64,000 nt of DNA, taken from the NCBI GenBank assembly GCA_034401795.1, contig CM067372.1, positions 20,313,722-20,377,721 of the forward strand. The letters are read 5' to 3'. This DNA is from Chaetoderma sp. LZ-2023a. Lineage: Eukaryota; Mollusca; Caudofoveata; Chaetodermatida; Chaetodermatidae. The position numbers and the translations under genes are program-made. Positions 53,101 to 64,000 of this stretch are shown in pieces. A model generated the notes under the pieces. The model was not told the origin of the DNA. It saw only the letters and a list, made by a program, of their open reading frames with translations, and searched no databases. Within the stretch, counting starts at the first letter, position 1. The number at the start of each line of letters is the position of its first letter.

Positions 53101-56100
53101 GCAATACAAAGTCACTGTTCAGATTGTAATGAAGCCTTACAGAAGTGATCCATGCAATACAAAGTTACTGTTCAGATTGTAATGAAGCCTTACAGAAGTG
53201 ATCCACGCAATACAAAGTCACTGTTCAGATTGTAATGAAGCCTTACAGAATGGCGCCACGCAATACAAAGTTACTGTTCAGATTGTAACGAAGCCTTACA
53301 GAATGGCTCCAACTAATACAAAGTTACTGTCCAGATTGTAATGAAGCCTTACAGAATGGCTCCATGCAATACAAGGTTACTGTTCAGATTGTAATTAAGC
53401 CTTACAGAATGGCTCCACGCAAGACAAAGTTACTGTTCAGATTGTAATTAAGCCTTACAGAATGGCTCCACGCAATACAAAGTCACTGTTCAGATTGTAA
53501 TGAAGCCTTACAGAAGTGATCCATGCAATACAAAGTTACTGTTCAGATTGTAATGAAGCCTTACAGAAGTGATCCACGCAATACAAAGTCACTGTTCAGA
53601 TTGTAATGAAGCCTTACAGAATGGCGCCACGCAATACAAAGTTACTGTTCAGATTGTAACGAAGCCTTACAGAATGGCTCCAACTAATACAAAGTTACTG
53701 TTCAGATTGTAATGAAGCCTTACAGAATGGCTCCATGCAATACAAGGTTACTGTTCAGATTGTAATGAAGCCTTACAGAAGTGGTCCATGCAATACAAAT
53801 TCACTGTTCAGATTGTAGTGAAGCCTTACAGAATGGCTCCACGCAATACAGTAGTTACTGTTCAGATTGTAATGAAGCCTTACAGAAGTGGTCCATGCAA
53901 TACAAAGTCACTTCAGATTGTAATGAAGCTTTACAGAATGGCTCCATGCAATACAAAGTTACTGTTCAGATTGTAATGAAGCCTTACAGAAGTGATTCAC
54001 GCAATACAAAGTCACTGTTCAGATTGTAAGGAAGCCTTACAGAAGTGGTCCACGCAATACAAAGTTACTGTTCAGATTGTAATGAAGCCTTACAGAAGTG
54101 CTCCACGCAATACAGAGTCACTGTCCAGATTGTAATAAAGCCTTACAGAAGTGGTCCACGCAATACAAAGTTACTGTTCAGATTGTAATGAAGCCTTACA
54201 GAAGTGGCCCACACAATACAAAGTCACTGTTCAGATTGTAATGAAGCCTTACAGAATGTCTCCACGCAAGACAAAGTTACTGTTCAGATTGTAATGAAGC
54301 CTTACAGAAGTGCTCCACGCAAGACAAAGTTACTGTTCAGATTGTAATGAAGCCTTACAGAATGGCTCCACGCAAGACAAAGTTACTGTTCAGATTGTAA
54401 TTAAGCCTTACAGAATGGCTCCACGCAAGACAAAGTTACTGTTCAGATTGTAATTAAGCCTTACAGAATGGCTCCACGCAATACAAAGTCACTGTTCAGA
54501 TTGTAATGAAGCCTTACAGAAGTGATCCATGCAATACAAAGTTACTGTTCAGATTGTAATGAAGCCTTACAGAAGTGATCCACGCAATACAAAGTCACTG
54601 TTCAGATTGTAATGAAGCCTTACAGAATGGCGCCACGCAATACAAAGTTACTGTTCAGATTGTAACGAAGCCTTACAGAATGGCTCCAACTAATACAAAG
54701 TTACTGTCCAGATTGTAATGAAGCCTTACAGAATGGCTCCATGCAATACAAGGTTACTGTTCAGATTGTAATTAAGCCTTACAGAATGGCTCCACGCAAG
54801 ACAAAGTTACTGTTCAGGTTGTAATTAAGCCTTACAGAATGGCTCCACGCAATACAAAGTCACTGTTCAGATTGTAATGAAGCCTTACAGAAGTGATCCA
54901 TGCAATACAAAGTTACTGTTCAGATTGTAATGAAGCCTTACAGAAGTGATCCACGCAATACAAAGTCACTGTTCAGATTGTAATGAAGCCTTACAGAATG
55001 GCGCCACGCAATACAAAGTTACTGTTCAGATTGTAACGAAGCCTTACAGAATGGCTCCAACTAATACAAAGTTACTGTCCAGATTGTAATGAAGCCTTAC
55101 AGAATGGCTCCATGCAATACAAGGTTACTGTTCAGATTGTAATGAAGCCTTACAGAAGTGGTCCATGCAATACAAATTCACTGTTCAGATTGTAGTGAAG
55201 CCTTACAGAATGGCTCCACGCAATACAGTAGTTACTGTTCAGATTGTAATGAAGCCTTACAGAAGTGGTCCATGCAATACAAAGTCACTTCAGATTGTAA
55301 TGAAGCTTTACAGAATGGCTCCATGCAATACAAAGTTACTGTTCAGATTGTAATGAAGCCTTACAGAAGTGATTCACGCAATACAAAGTCACTGTTCAGA
55401 TTGTAAGGAAGCCTTACAGAAGTGGTCCACGCAATACAAAGTTACTGTTCAGATTGTAATGAAGCCTTACAGAAGTGCTCCACGCAATACAGAGTCACTG
55501 TCCAGATTGTAATAAAGCCTTACAGAAGTGGTCCACGCAATACAAAGTTACTGTTCAGATTGTAATGAAGCCTTACAGAAGTGGCCCACACAATACAAAG
55601 TCACTGTCCAGATTGTAATGAAGCCTTACAGAATGGCTCCATGCAATACAAGGTTACTGTTCAGATTGTAATTAAGCCTTACAGAATGGCTCCATGCAAT
55701 ACAAAGTTACTGTTCAGATTGTAATGAAGCCTTACAGAAGTGATTCACGCAATACAAAGTCACTGTTCAGATTGTAAGGAAGCCTTACAGAAGTGGTCCA
55801 CGCAATACAAAGTTACTGTTCAGATTGTAATGAAGCCTTACAGAAGTGCTCCACGCAATACAGAGTCACTGTCCAGATTGTAATAAAGCCTTACAGAAGT
55901 GGTCCACGCAATACAAAGTTACTGTTCAGATTGTAATGAAGCCTTACAGAAGTGGCCCACACAATACAAAGTCACTGTTCAGATTGTAATGAAGCCTTAC
56001 AGAAGTGGTCCATGCAATACAAAGTCACTTCAGATTGTAATGAAGCTTTACAGAATGGCTCCATGCAATACAAAGTTACTGTTCAGATTGTAATGAAGCC

Positions 56101-59100
56101 TTACAGAAGTGATTCACGCAATACAAAGTCACTGTTCAGATTGTAAGGAAGCCTTACAGAAGTGGTCCACGCAATACAAAGTTACTGTTCAGATTGTAAT
56201 GAAGCCTTACAGAAGTGCTCCACGCAATACAGAGTCACTGTCCAGATTGTAATAAAGCCTTACAGAAGTGGTCCACGCAATACAAAGTTACTGTTCAGAT
56301 TGTAATGAAGCCTTACAGAAGTGGCCCACACAATACAAAGTCACTGTTCAGATTGTAATGAAGCCTTACAGAAGTGCTCCATGCAATACAAAGTTACTGT
56401 TCAGATTGTAATGAAGCCTTACAGAATGGCTCCACACAATACAAAGTCACTGTTCAGATTGTAATGAAGCTTTACAGAATGGCTCCACGCAATACAAAGT
56501 CACTGTTCAGATTGTAATGAAGCCTTACAGAAGTGATCCACGCAATACAAAGTCACTGTTCAGATTGTAATGAAGCCTAACAGAAGTGCTCCATGCAAGG
56601 TAAAGTTACTGTTCAGATTGTAATGAAGCCTTACAGAATGGCTCCACGCAATACAGTCACTGTTCAGATTGTAATGAAGCCTTGCAGAAGTGATCCACGC
56701 AATACAAAGTCACTGTTCAGATTGTAATGAAGCCTTACAGAAGTGCTCCATGCAATGCAGTTATTGTTCAGATTGTAATGAAGCCTTACAGAAGTGCTCC
56801 ACGCAATACAGTCACTGTTCAGATTGTAATGAAGCCTTGCAGAAGTGATCCACGCAATACAAAGTCACTGTTCAGATTGTAATGAAGCCTTAAAGAAGTG
56901 ATCCACGCAATACAAAGTTACTGTTCAGATTGTAATGAAGCCGTACAGAAGTGATCCACGCAATACAAAGTCACTGTTCAGATTGTAATGAAGCCTTACA
57001 GAATGGCTCCACGCAATACAAAGTCACTTCAGATTGTAATGAAGCCTTACAGAAGTGCTCCACGCAATACAAAGTCACTTCAGATTGTAATGAAGCCTTA
57101 CAGAAGTGCTCCACGCAATACAAAGTTACTGTTCAGATTGTAATGAAGCCTTACAGAATGGCTCCACGCAATGCAAAGTTACTGTTCAGATTGTAATGAA
57201 GCCTTACAGAATGGCTCCACGCAATGCAAAGTTACTGTTCAGATTGTAATGAAGCCTTACAGAATGGCTCCACACAATGCAAAGTCACTGTTCAGATTGT
57301 AATGAAGCCTTACAGAAGTGCTCCACGCAATACAAAGTCACTGTTCAGATTGTAATGAAGCCTTACAGAATGGCTCCACGCAATACAAAGTCACTGTTCA
57401 GATTGTAATGAAGCCTTACAGAATGGCTCCACGCAATGCAAAGTTACTGTTCAGATTGTAATGAAGCCTTACAGAATGGCTCCACACAATGCAAAGTACT
57501 GTTCAGATTGTAATGAAGCCTTACAGAAGTGCTCCATGCAATACAAAGTCACTGTTCAGATTGTAATGAAGCCTTACAGAATGGCTCCACGCAATGCAAA
57601 GTTACTGTTCAGATTGTAATGAAGCTTTACAGAATGGCTCCACGCAATGCAAAGTTACTGTTCAGATTGTAATGAAGCCTTACAGAATGGCTCCACACCA
57701 TGCAAAGTCACTGTTCAGATTGTAATGAAGCCTTACAGAAGTGCTCCATGCAATACAAAGTCACTGTTCAGATTGTAATGAAGCCTTACAGAATGGCTCC
57801 ACGCAATACAAAATCACTGTTCAGATTGTAATGAAGCCTTACAGAAGTGCTCAATGCAATACAAAGTCACTGTTCAGATTGTAATGAAGCCTTACAGAAG
57901 TGATCCACGCAATACAAAGTCACTGTTCAGATTGTAATGAAGCCTTACAGAAGTGATCCACGCAATACAAAAACACTGTTCAGATTGTAATGAAGCCTTA
58001 CAGAAGTGCTCCACGCAAGACAAAGTTACTGTTCAGATTGTAATTAAGCCTTACAGAATGGCTCCACGCAAGACAAAGTTACTGTTCAGATTGTAATTAA
58101 GCCTTACAGAATGGCTCCACGCAATACAAAGTCACTGTTCAGATTGTAATGAAGCCTTACAGAAGTGATCCATGCAATACAAAGTTACTGTTCAGATTGT
58201 AATGAAGCCTTACAGAAGTGATCCACGCAATACAAAGTCACTGTTCAGATTGTAATGAAGCCTTACAGAATGGCGCCACGCAATACAAAGTTACTGTTCA
58301 GATTGTAACGAAGCCTTACAGAATGGCTCCAACTAATACAAAGTTACTGTCCAGATTGTAATGAAGCCTTACAGAATGGCTCCATGCAATACAAGGTTAC
58401 TGTTCAGATTGTAATTAAGCCTTACAGAATGGCTCCACGCAAGACAAAGTTACTGTTCAGATTGTAATTAAGCCTTACAGAATGGCTCCACGCAATACAA
58501 AGTCACTGTTCAGATTGTAATGAAGCCTTACAGAAGTGATCCATGCAATACAAAGTTACTGTTCAGATTGTAATGAAGCCTTACAGAAGTGATCCACGCA
58601 ATACAAAGTCACTGTTCAGATTGTAATGAAGCCTTCCAGAATGGCGCCACGCAATACAAAGTTACTGTTCAGATTGTAACGAAGCCTTACAGAATGGCTC
58701 CAACTAATACAAAGTTACTGTCCAGATTGTAATGAAGCCTTACAGAATGGCTCCATGCAATACAAGGTTACTGTTCAGATTGTAATGAAGCCTTACAGAA
58801 GTGGTCCATGCAATACAAATTCACTGTTCAGATTGTAGTGAAGCCTTACAGAATGGCTCCACGCAATACAGTAGTTACTGTTCAGATTGTAATGAAGCCT
58901 TACAGAAGTGGTCCATGCAATACAAAGTCACTTCAGATTGTAATGAAGCTTTACAGAATGGCTCCATGCAATACAAAGTTACTGTTCAGATTGTAATGAA
59001 GCCTTACAGAAGTGATTCACGCAATACAAAGTCACTGTTCAGATTGTAAGGAAGCCTTACAGAAGTGGTCCACGCAATACAAAGTTACTGTTCAGATTGT

Positions 59101-62100
59101 AATGAAGCCTTACAGAAGTGCTCCACGCAATACAGAGTCACTGTCCAGATTGTAATAAAGCCTTACAGAAGTGGTCCACGCAATACAAAGTTACTGTTCA
59201 GATTGTAATGAAGCCTTACAGAAGTGGCCCACACAATACAAAGTCACTGTTCAGATTGTAATGAAGCCTTACAGAAGTGCTCCATGCAATACAAAGTTAC
59301 TGTTCAGATTGTAATGAAGCCTTACAGAATGGCTCCACACAATACAAAGTCACTGTTCAGATTGTAATGAAGCCTTACAGAAGTGATCCACGCAATACAA
59401 AGTTACTGTTCAGATTGTAATGAAGCCTTACAGAAGTGCTCCACGCAATACAGAGTCACTGTCCAGATTGTAATGAAGCCTTACAGAAGTGGTCCACGCA
59501 ATACAAAGTTACTGTTCAGATTGTAATGAAGCTTTACAGAATGGCTCCATGCAATGCAAAGTCACTGTTCAGATTGTATTGAAGCTTTACAGAATGGCTC
59601 CACGCAATACAAAGTCACTGTTCAGATTGTAATGAAGCCTTACAGAAGTGATCCACGCAATACAAAGTCACAGTTCAGATTGTAATGAAGCCTAACAGAA
59701 GTGCTCCATGCAATGTAAAGTTACTGTTCAGATTGTAATGAAGCCTTACAGAATGGCTCCACGCAATACAGTCACTGTTCAGATTGTAATGAAGCCTTGC
59801 AGAAGTGATCCACGCAATACAAAGTCACTGTTCAGATTGTAATGAAGCCTTACAGAAGTGCTCCATGCAATGCAGTTATTGTTCAGATTGTAATGAAGCC
59901 TTACAGAAGTGCTCCACGCAATACAGTCACTGTTCAGATTGTAATGAAGCCTTGCAGAAGTGATCCACGCAATACAAAGTCACTGTTCAGATTGTAATGA
60001 AGCCTTAAAGAAGTGATCCACGCAATACAAAGTTACTGTTCAGATTGTAATGAAGCCGTACAGAAGTGATCCACGCAATACAAAGTCACTGTTCAGATTG
60101 TAATGAAGCCTTACAGAATGGCTCCACGCAATACAAAGTCACTTCAGATTGTAATGAAGCCTTACAGAAGTGCTCCACGCAATACAAAGTCACTTCAGAT
60201 TGTAATGAAGCCTTACAGAAGTGTTCCACGCAATACAAAGTTACTGTTCAGATTGTAATGAAGCCTTACAGAATGGCTCCACGCAATGCAAAGTTACTGT
60301 TCAGATTGTAATGAAGCCTTACAGAATGGCTCCACGCAATGCAAAGTTACTGTTCAGATTGTAATGAAGCCTTACAGAATGGCTCCACACAATGCAAAGT
60401 CACTGTTCAGATTGTAATGAAGCCTTACAGAAGTGCTCCACGCAATACAAAGTCACTGTTCAGATTGTAATGAAGCCTTACAGAATGGCTCCACGCAATA
60501 CAAAGTCACTGTTCAGATTGTAATGAAGCCTTACAGAATGGCTCCACGCAATGCAAAGTTACTGTTCAGATTGTAATGAAGCCTTACAGAATGGCTCCAC
60601 ACAATGCAAAGTACTGTTCAGATTGTAATGAAGCCTTACAGAAGTGCTCCATGCAATACAAAGTCACTGTTCAGATTGTAATGAAGCCTTACAGAATGGC
60701 TCCACGCAATGCAAAGTTACTGTTCAGATTGTAATGAAGCTTTACAGAATGGCTCCACGCAATGCAAAGTTACTGTTCAGATTGTAATGAAGCCTTACAG
60801 AATGGCTCCACACCATGCAAAGTCACTGTTCAGATTGTAATGAAGCCTTACAGAAGTGCTCCATGCAATACAGTCACTGTTCAGATTGTAATGAAGCCTT
60901 GCAGAAGTGATCCACGCAATACAAAGTCACTGTTCAGATTGTAATGAAGCCTTACAGAATGGCTCCACGCAATACAAAGTCACTTCAGATTGTAATGAAG
61001 CCTTACAGAAGTGCTCCACGCAATACAAAGTCACTTCAGATTGTAATGAAGCCTTACAGAAGTGTTCCACGCAATACAAAGTTACTGTTCAGATTGTAAT
61101 GAAGCCTTACAGAATGGCTCCACGCAATGCAAAGTTACTGTTCAGATTGTAATGAAGCCTTACAGAATGGCTCCACGCAATGCAAAGTTACTGTTCAGAT
61201 TGTAATGAAGCCTTACAGAATGGCTCCACACAATGCAAAGTCACTGTTCAGATTGTAATGAAGCCTTACAGAAGTGCTCCACGCAATACAAAGTCACTGT
61301 TCAGATTGTAATGAAGCCTTACAGAATGGCTCCACGCAATACAAAGTCACTGTTCAGATTGTAATGAAGCCTTACAGAATGGCTCCACGCAATGCAAAGT
61401 TACTGTTCAGATTGTAATGAAGCCTTACAGAATGGCTCCACACAATGCAAAGTACTGTTCAGATTGTAATGAAGCCTTACAGAAGTGCTCCATGCAATAC
61501 AAAGTCACTGTTCAGATTGTAATGAAGCCTTACAGAATGGCTCCACGCAATGCAAAGTTACTGTTCAGATTGTAATGAAGCTTTACAGAATGGCTCCACG
61601 CAATGCAAAGTTACTGTTCAGATTGTAATGAAGCCTTACAGAATGGCTCCACACCATGCAAAGTCACTGTTCAGATTGTAATGAAGCCTTACAGAAGTGC
61701 TCCATGCAATACAAAGTCACTGTTCAGATTGTAATGAAGCCTTACAGAATGGCTCCACGCAATACAAAATCACTGTTCAGATTGTAATGAAGCCTTACAG
61801 AAGTGCTCAATGCAATACAAAGTCACTGTTCAGATTGTAATGAAGCCTTACAGAAGTGATCCACGCAATACAAAGTCACTGTTCAGATTGGAATGAAGCC
61901 TTACAGAATGGCGCCACGCAATACAAAGTTACTGTTCAGATTGTAACGAAGCCTTACAAAATGGCTCCAACTAATACAAAGTTACTGTCCAGATTGTAAT
62001 GCAGCCTTACAGAATGGCTCCATGCAATACAAGTTTACTGTTCAGATTGTAATGAAGCCTTACAGAAGTGGTCCATGCAATACAAATTCACTGTTCAGAT

Positions 62101-64000
62101 TGTAGTGAAGCCTTACAGAATGGCTCCACGCAATACAGTAGTTACTGTTCAGATTGTATCGAAGCCTTACAGAAGTGGTCCATGCAATACAAAGTCACTT
62201 CAGATTATAATGAAGCTTTACAGAATGGCTCCATGCAATACAAAGTTACTGTTCAGATTGTAATGAAGCCTTACAGAAGTGATTCACGCAATACAAAGTC
62301 ACTGTTCAGATTGTAAGGAAGCCTTACAGAAGTGGTCCACGCAATACAAAGTTACTGTTCAGATTGTAATGAAGCCTTACAGAAGTGCTCCACGCAATAC
62401 AGAGTCACTGTCCAGATTGTAATGAAGCCTTACAGAAGTGGTCCACGCAATACAAAGTTACTGTTCAGATTGTAATGAAGCCTTACAGAAGTGGCCCACA
62501 CAATACAAAGTCACTGTTCAGATTGTAATGAAGCCTTACAGAAGTGCTCCATGCAATACAAAGTTACTGTTCAGATTGTAATGAAGCCTTACAGAATGGC
62601 TCCACACAATACAAAGTCACTGTTCAGATTGTAATGAAGCCTTACAGAAGTGATCCACGCAATACAAAGTTACTGTTCAGATTGTAATGAAGCCTTACAG
62701 AAGTGCTCCACGCAATACAGAGTCACTGTCCAGATTGTAATGAAGCCTTACAGAAGTGGTCCACGCAATACAAAGTTACTGTTCAGATTGTAATGAAGCT
62801 TTACAGAATGGCTCCATGCAATGCAAAGTCACTGTTCAGATTGTATTGAAGCTTTACAGAATGGCTCCACGCAATACAAAGTCACTGTTCAGATTGTAAT
62901 GAAGCCTTACAGAAGTGATCCACGCAATACAAAGTCACTGTTCAGATTGTAATGAAGCCTTACAGAAGTGCTCCATGCAATGTAAAGTTACTGTTCAGAT
63001 TGTAATGAAGCCTTACAGAATGGCTCCACGCAATACAGTCACTGTTCAGATTGTAATGAAGCCTTGCAGAAGTGATCCACGCAATACAAAGTCACTGTTC
63101 AGATTGTAATGAAGCTTTACAGAATGGCTCCACGCAATGCAAAGTTACTGTTCAGATTGTAATGAAGCCTTACAGAATGGCTCCACACCATGCAAAGTCA
63201 CTGTTCAGATTGTAATGAAGCCTTACAGAAGGGCTCCATGCAATACAAAGTCACTGTTCAGATTGTAATGAAGCCTTACCGAATGGCTCCACGCAATGCA
63301 AAGTTACTGTTCAGATTGTAATGAAGCCTTACAGAATGGCGCCACGCAATACAAAGTTACTGTCCAGATTGTAATGAAGCCTTACAGAATGGCTCCATGC
63401 AATACAAGGTTACTGTTCAGATTGTAATGAAGCCTTACAGAAGTGGTCCATGCAATACAAATTCACTGTTCAGATTGTAGTGAAGCCTTACAGAATGGCT
63501 CCACGCAATACAGTAGTTACTGTTCAGATTGTAATGAAGCCTTACAGAAGTGGTCCATGCAATACAAAGTCACTTCAGATTGTAATGAAGCTTTACAGAA
63601 TGGCTCCATGCAATACAAAGTTACTGTTCAGATTGTAATGAAGCCTTACAGAAGTGATTCACGCAATACAAAGTCACTGTTCAGATTGTAAGGAAGCCTT
63701 ACAGAAGTGGTCCACGCAATACAAAGTTACTGTTCAGATTGTAATGAAGCCTTACAGAAGTGCTCCACGCAATACAGAGTCACTGTCCAGATTGTAATAA
63801 AGCCTTACAGAAGTGGTCCACGCAATACAAAGTTACTGTTCAGATTGTAATGAAGCCTTACAGAAGTGGCCCACACAATACAAAGTCACTGTTCAGATTG
63901 TAATGAAGCCTTACAGAAGTGCTCCATGCAATACAAAGTTACTGTTCAGATTGTAATGAAGCCTTACAGAATGGCTCCACACAATACAAAGTCACTGTTC
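47165..64000. repeat. 53-bp satellite array, >16.8 kb, ~315 units, open at the right edge
   Basis: Unit GTCACTGTTCAGATTGTAAT, then GAAGCCTTACAGAATGGCTC and CACGCAATACAAA. The left domain (to about 53.1 kb) is dominated by GTCTCCACGCAA and by GCTTT/GCCTT alternation. The right domain is dominated by AAGTGATCCACGC and AAGTGCTCCACGC. Two-base deletions (CACTTCAG for CACTGTTCAG) mark certain units. Large blocks repeat: the same block start recurs at 53781, 55158, 58801, 62068 and 63443, and another at 56951, 60066 and 60907. No open frame exceeds about 82 codons. No gene is present. Confidence 0.97.

Noticed and set aside
47165-64000. CRISPR array or repetitive coding gene
   Set aside because: The repeat is contiguous without spacers, frames close within about 82 codons, and the unit length of 53 does not keep frame.

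Overview
The window is animal nuclear DNA: AT-rich, intron-rich and crowded with transposon remnants and minisatellites. It carries one complete split gene and no bacterial-style gene arrangement. The repeats (short elements ending in TTGGGCCTCTTGTT, hAT-type MITEs, fold-back elements on TTAA targets, degenerate LINEs) and the adenosine kinase sequence suggest a lophotrochozoan, most likely a mollusc. That taxonomic call is inference from recalled repeat families.

The gene is adenosine kinase (ADK), plus strand, about 15.4-45 kb. I assembled it exon by exon from GT/AG boundaries and reading phase. Ten exons (22761-44950) are secure from their protein sequence. The first coding exon is proposed as only 8 nt (15419-15426, ATG GCT AG). 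It has a TATA box 61 nt upstream and a G-quadruplex-prone run just inside intron 1. The model gives 342 codons plus stop, against 345 residues for the human short isoform. It keeps GGATQNS, the NxxE motif and [12 protein letters not shown].

Layout. 1-6.1 kb: degenerate LINE pieces on both strands, interrupted by two hAT-type MITEs with 8-bp target duplications. 6.1-8.4 kb: small repeats, a fold-back element and a TTGGGCCTCTTGTT element. 8.4-9.9 kb: a LINE RT C-terminus whose own coding sequence has expanded into a 47-bp minisatellite. 10.75-12.96 kb: a 30-bp minisatellite abutting a LINE endonuclease remnant. 13.7-15.3 kb: repeat-rich 5' flank of ADK. 15.4-45 kb: ADK, whose introns hold most of the palindromic TTAA elements and the 56-, 42- and 50-bp minisatellites. 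45.7-46.9 kb: a 65-bp repeat and more fold-back elements. 47.16-64 kb: a 53-bp satellite that runs off the right edge.

Tandem repeats cover well over a third of the window. Because the 30- and 42-bp units are multiples of three and lack stops in several frames, they give long open frames on both strands that are not genes. I saw no tRNA, rRNA, CRISPR array or second convincing protein-coding gene. The points most worth checking are the four-copy duplication of the exon 7 splice acceptor, the 8-nt first exon, the birth of minisatellites inside transposons, and the layered structure of the 17-kb satellite.
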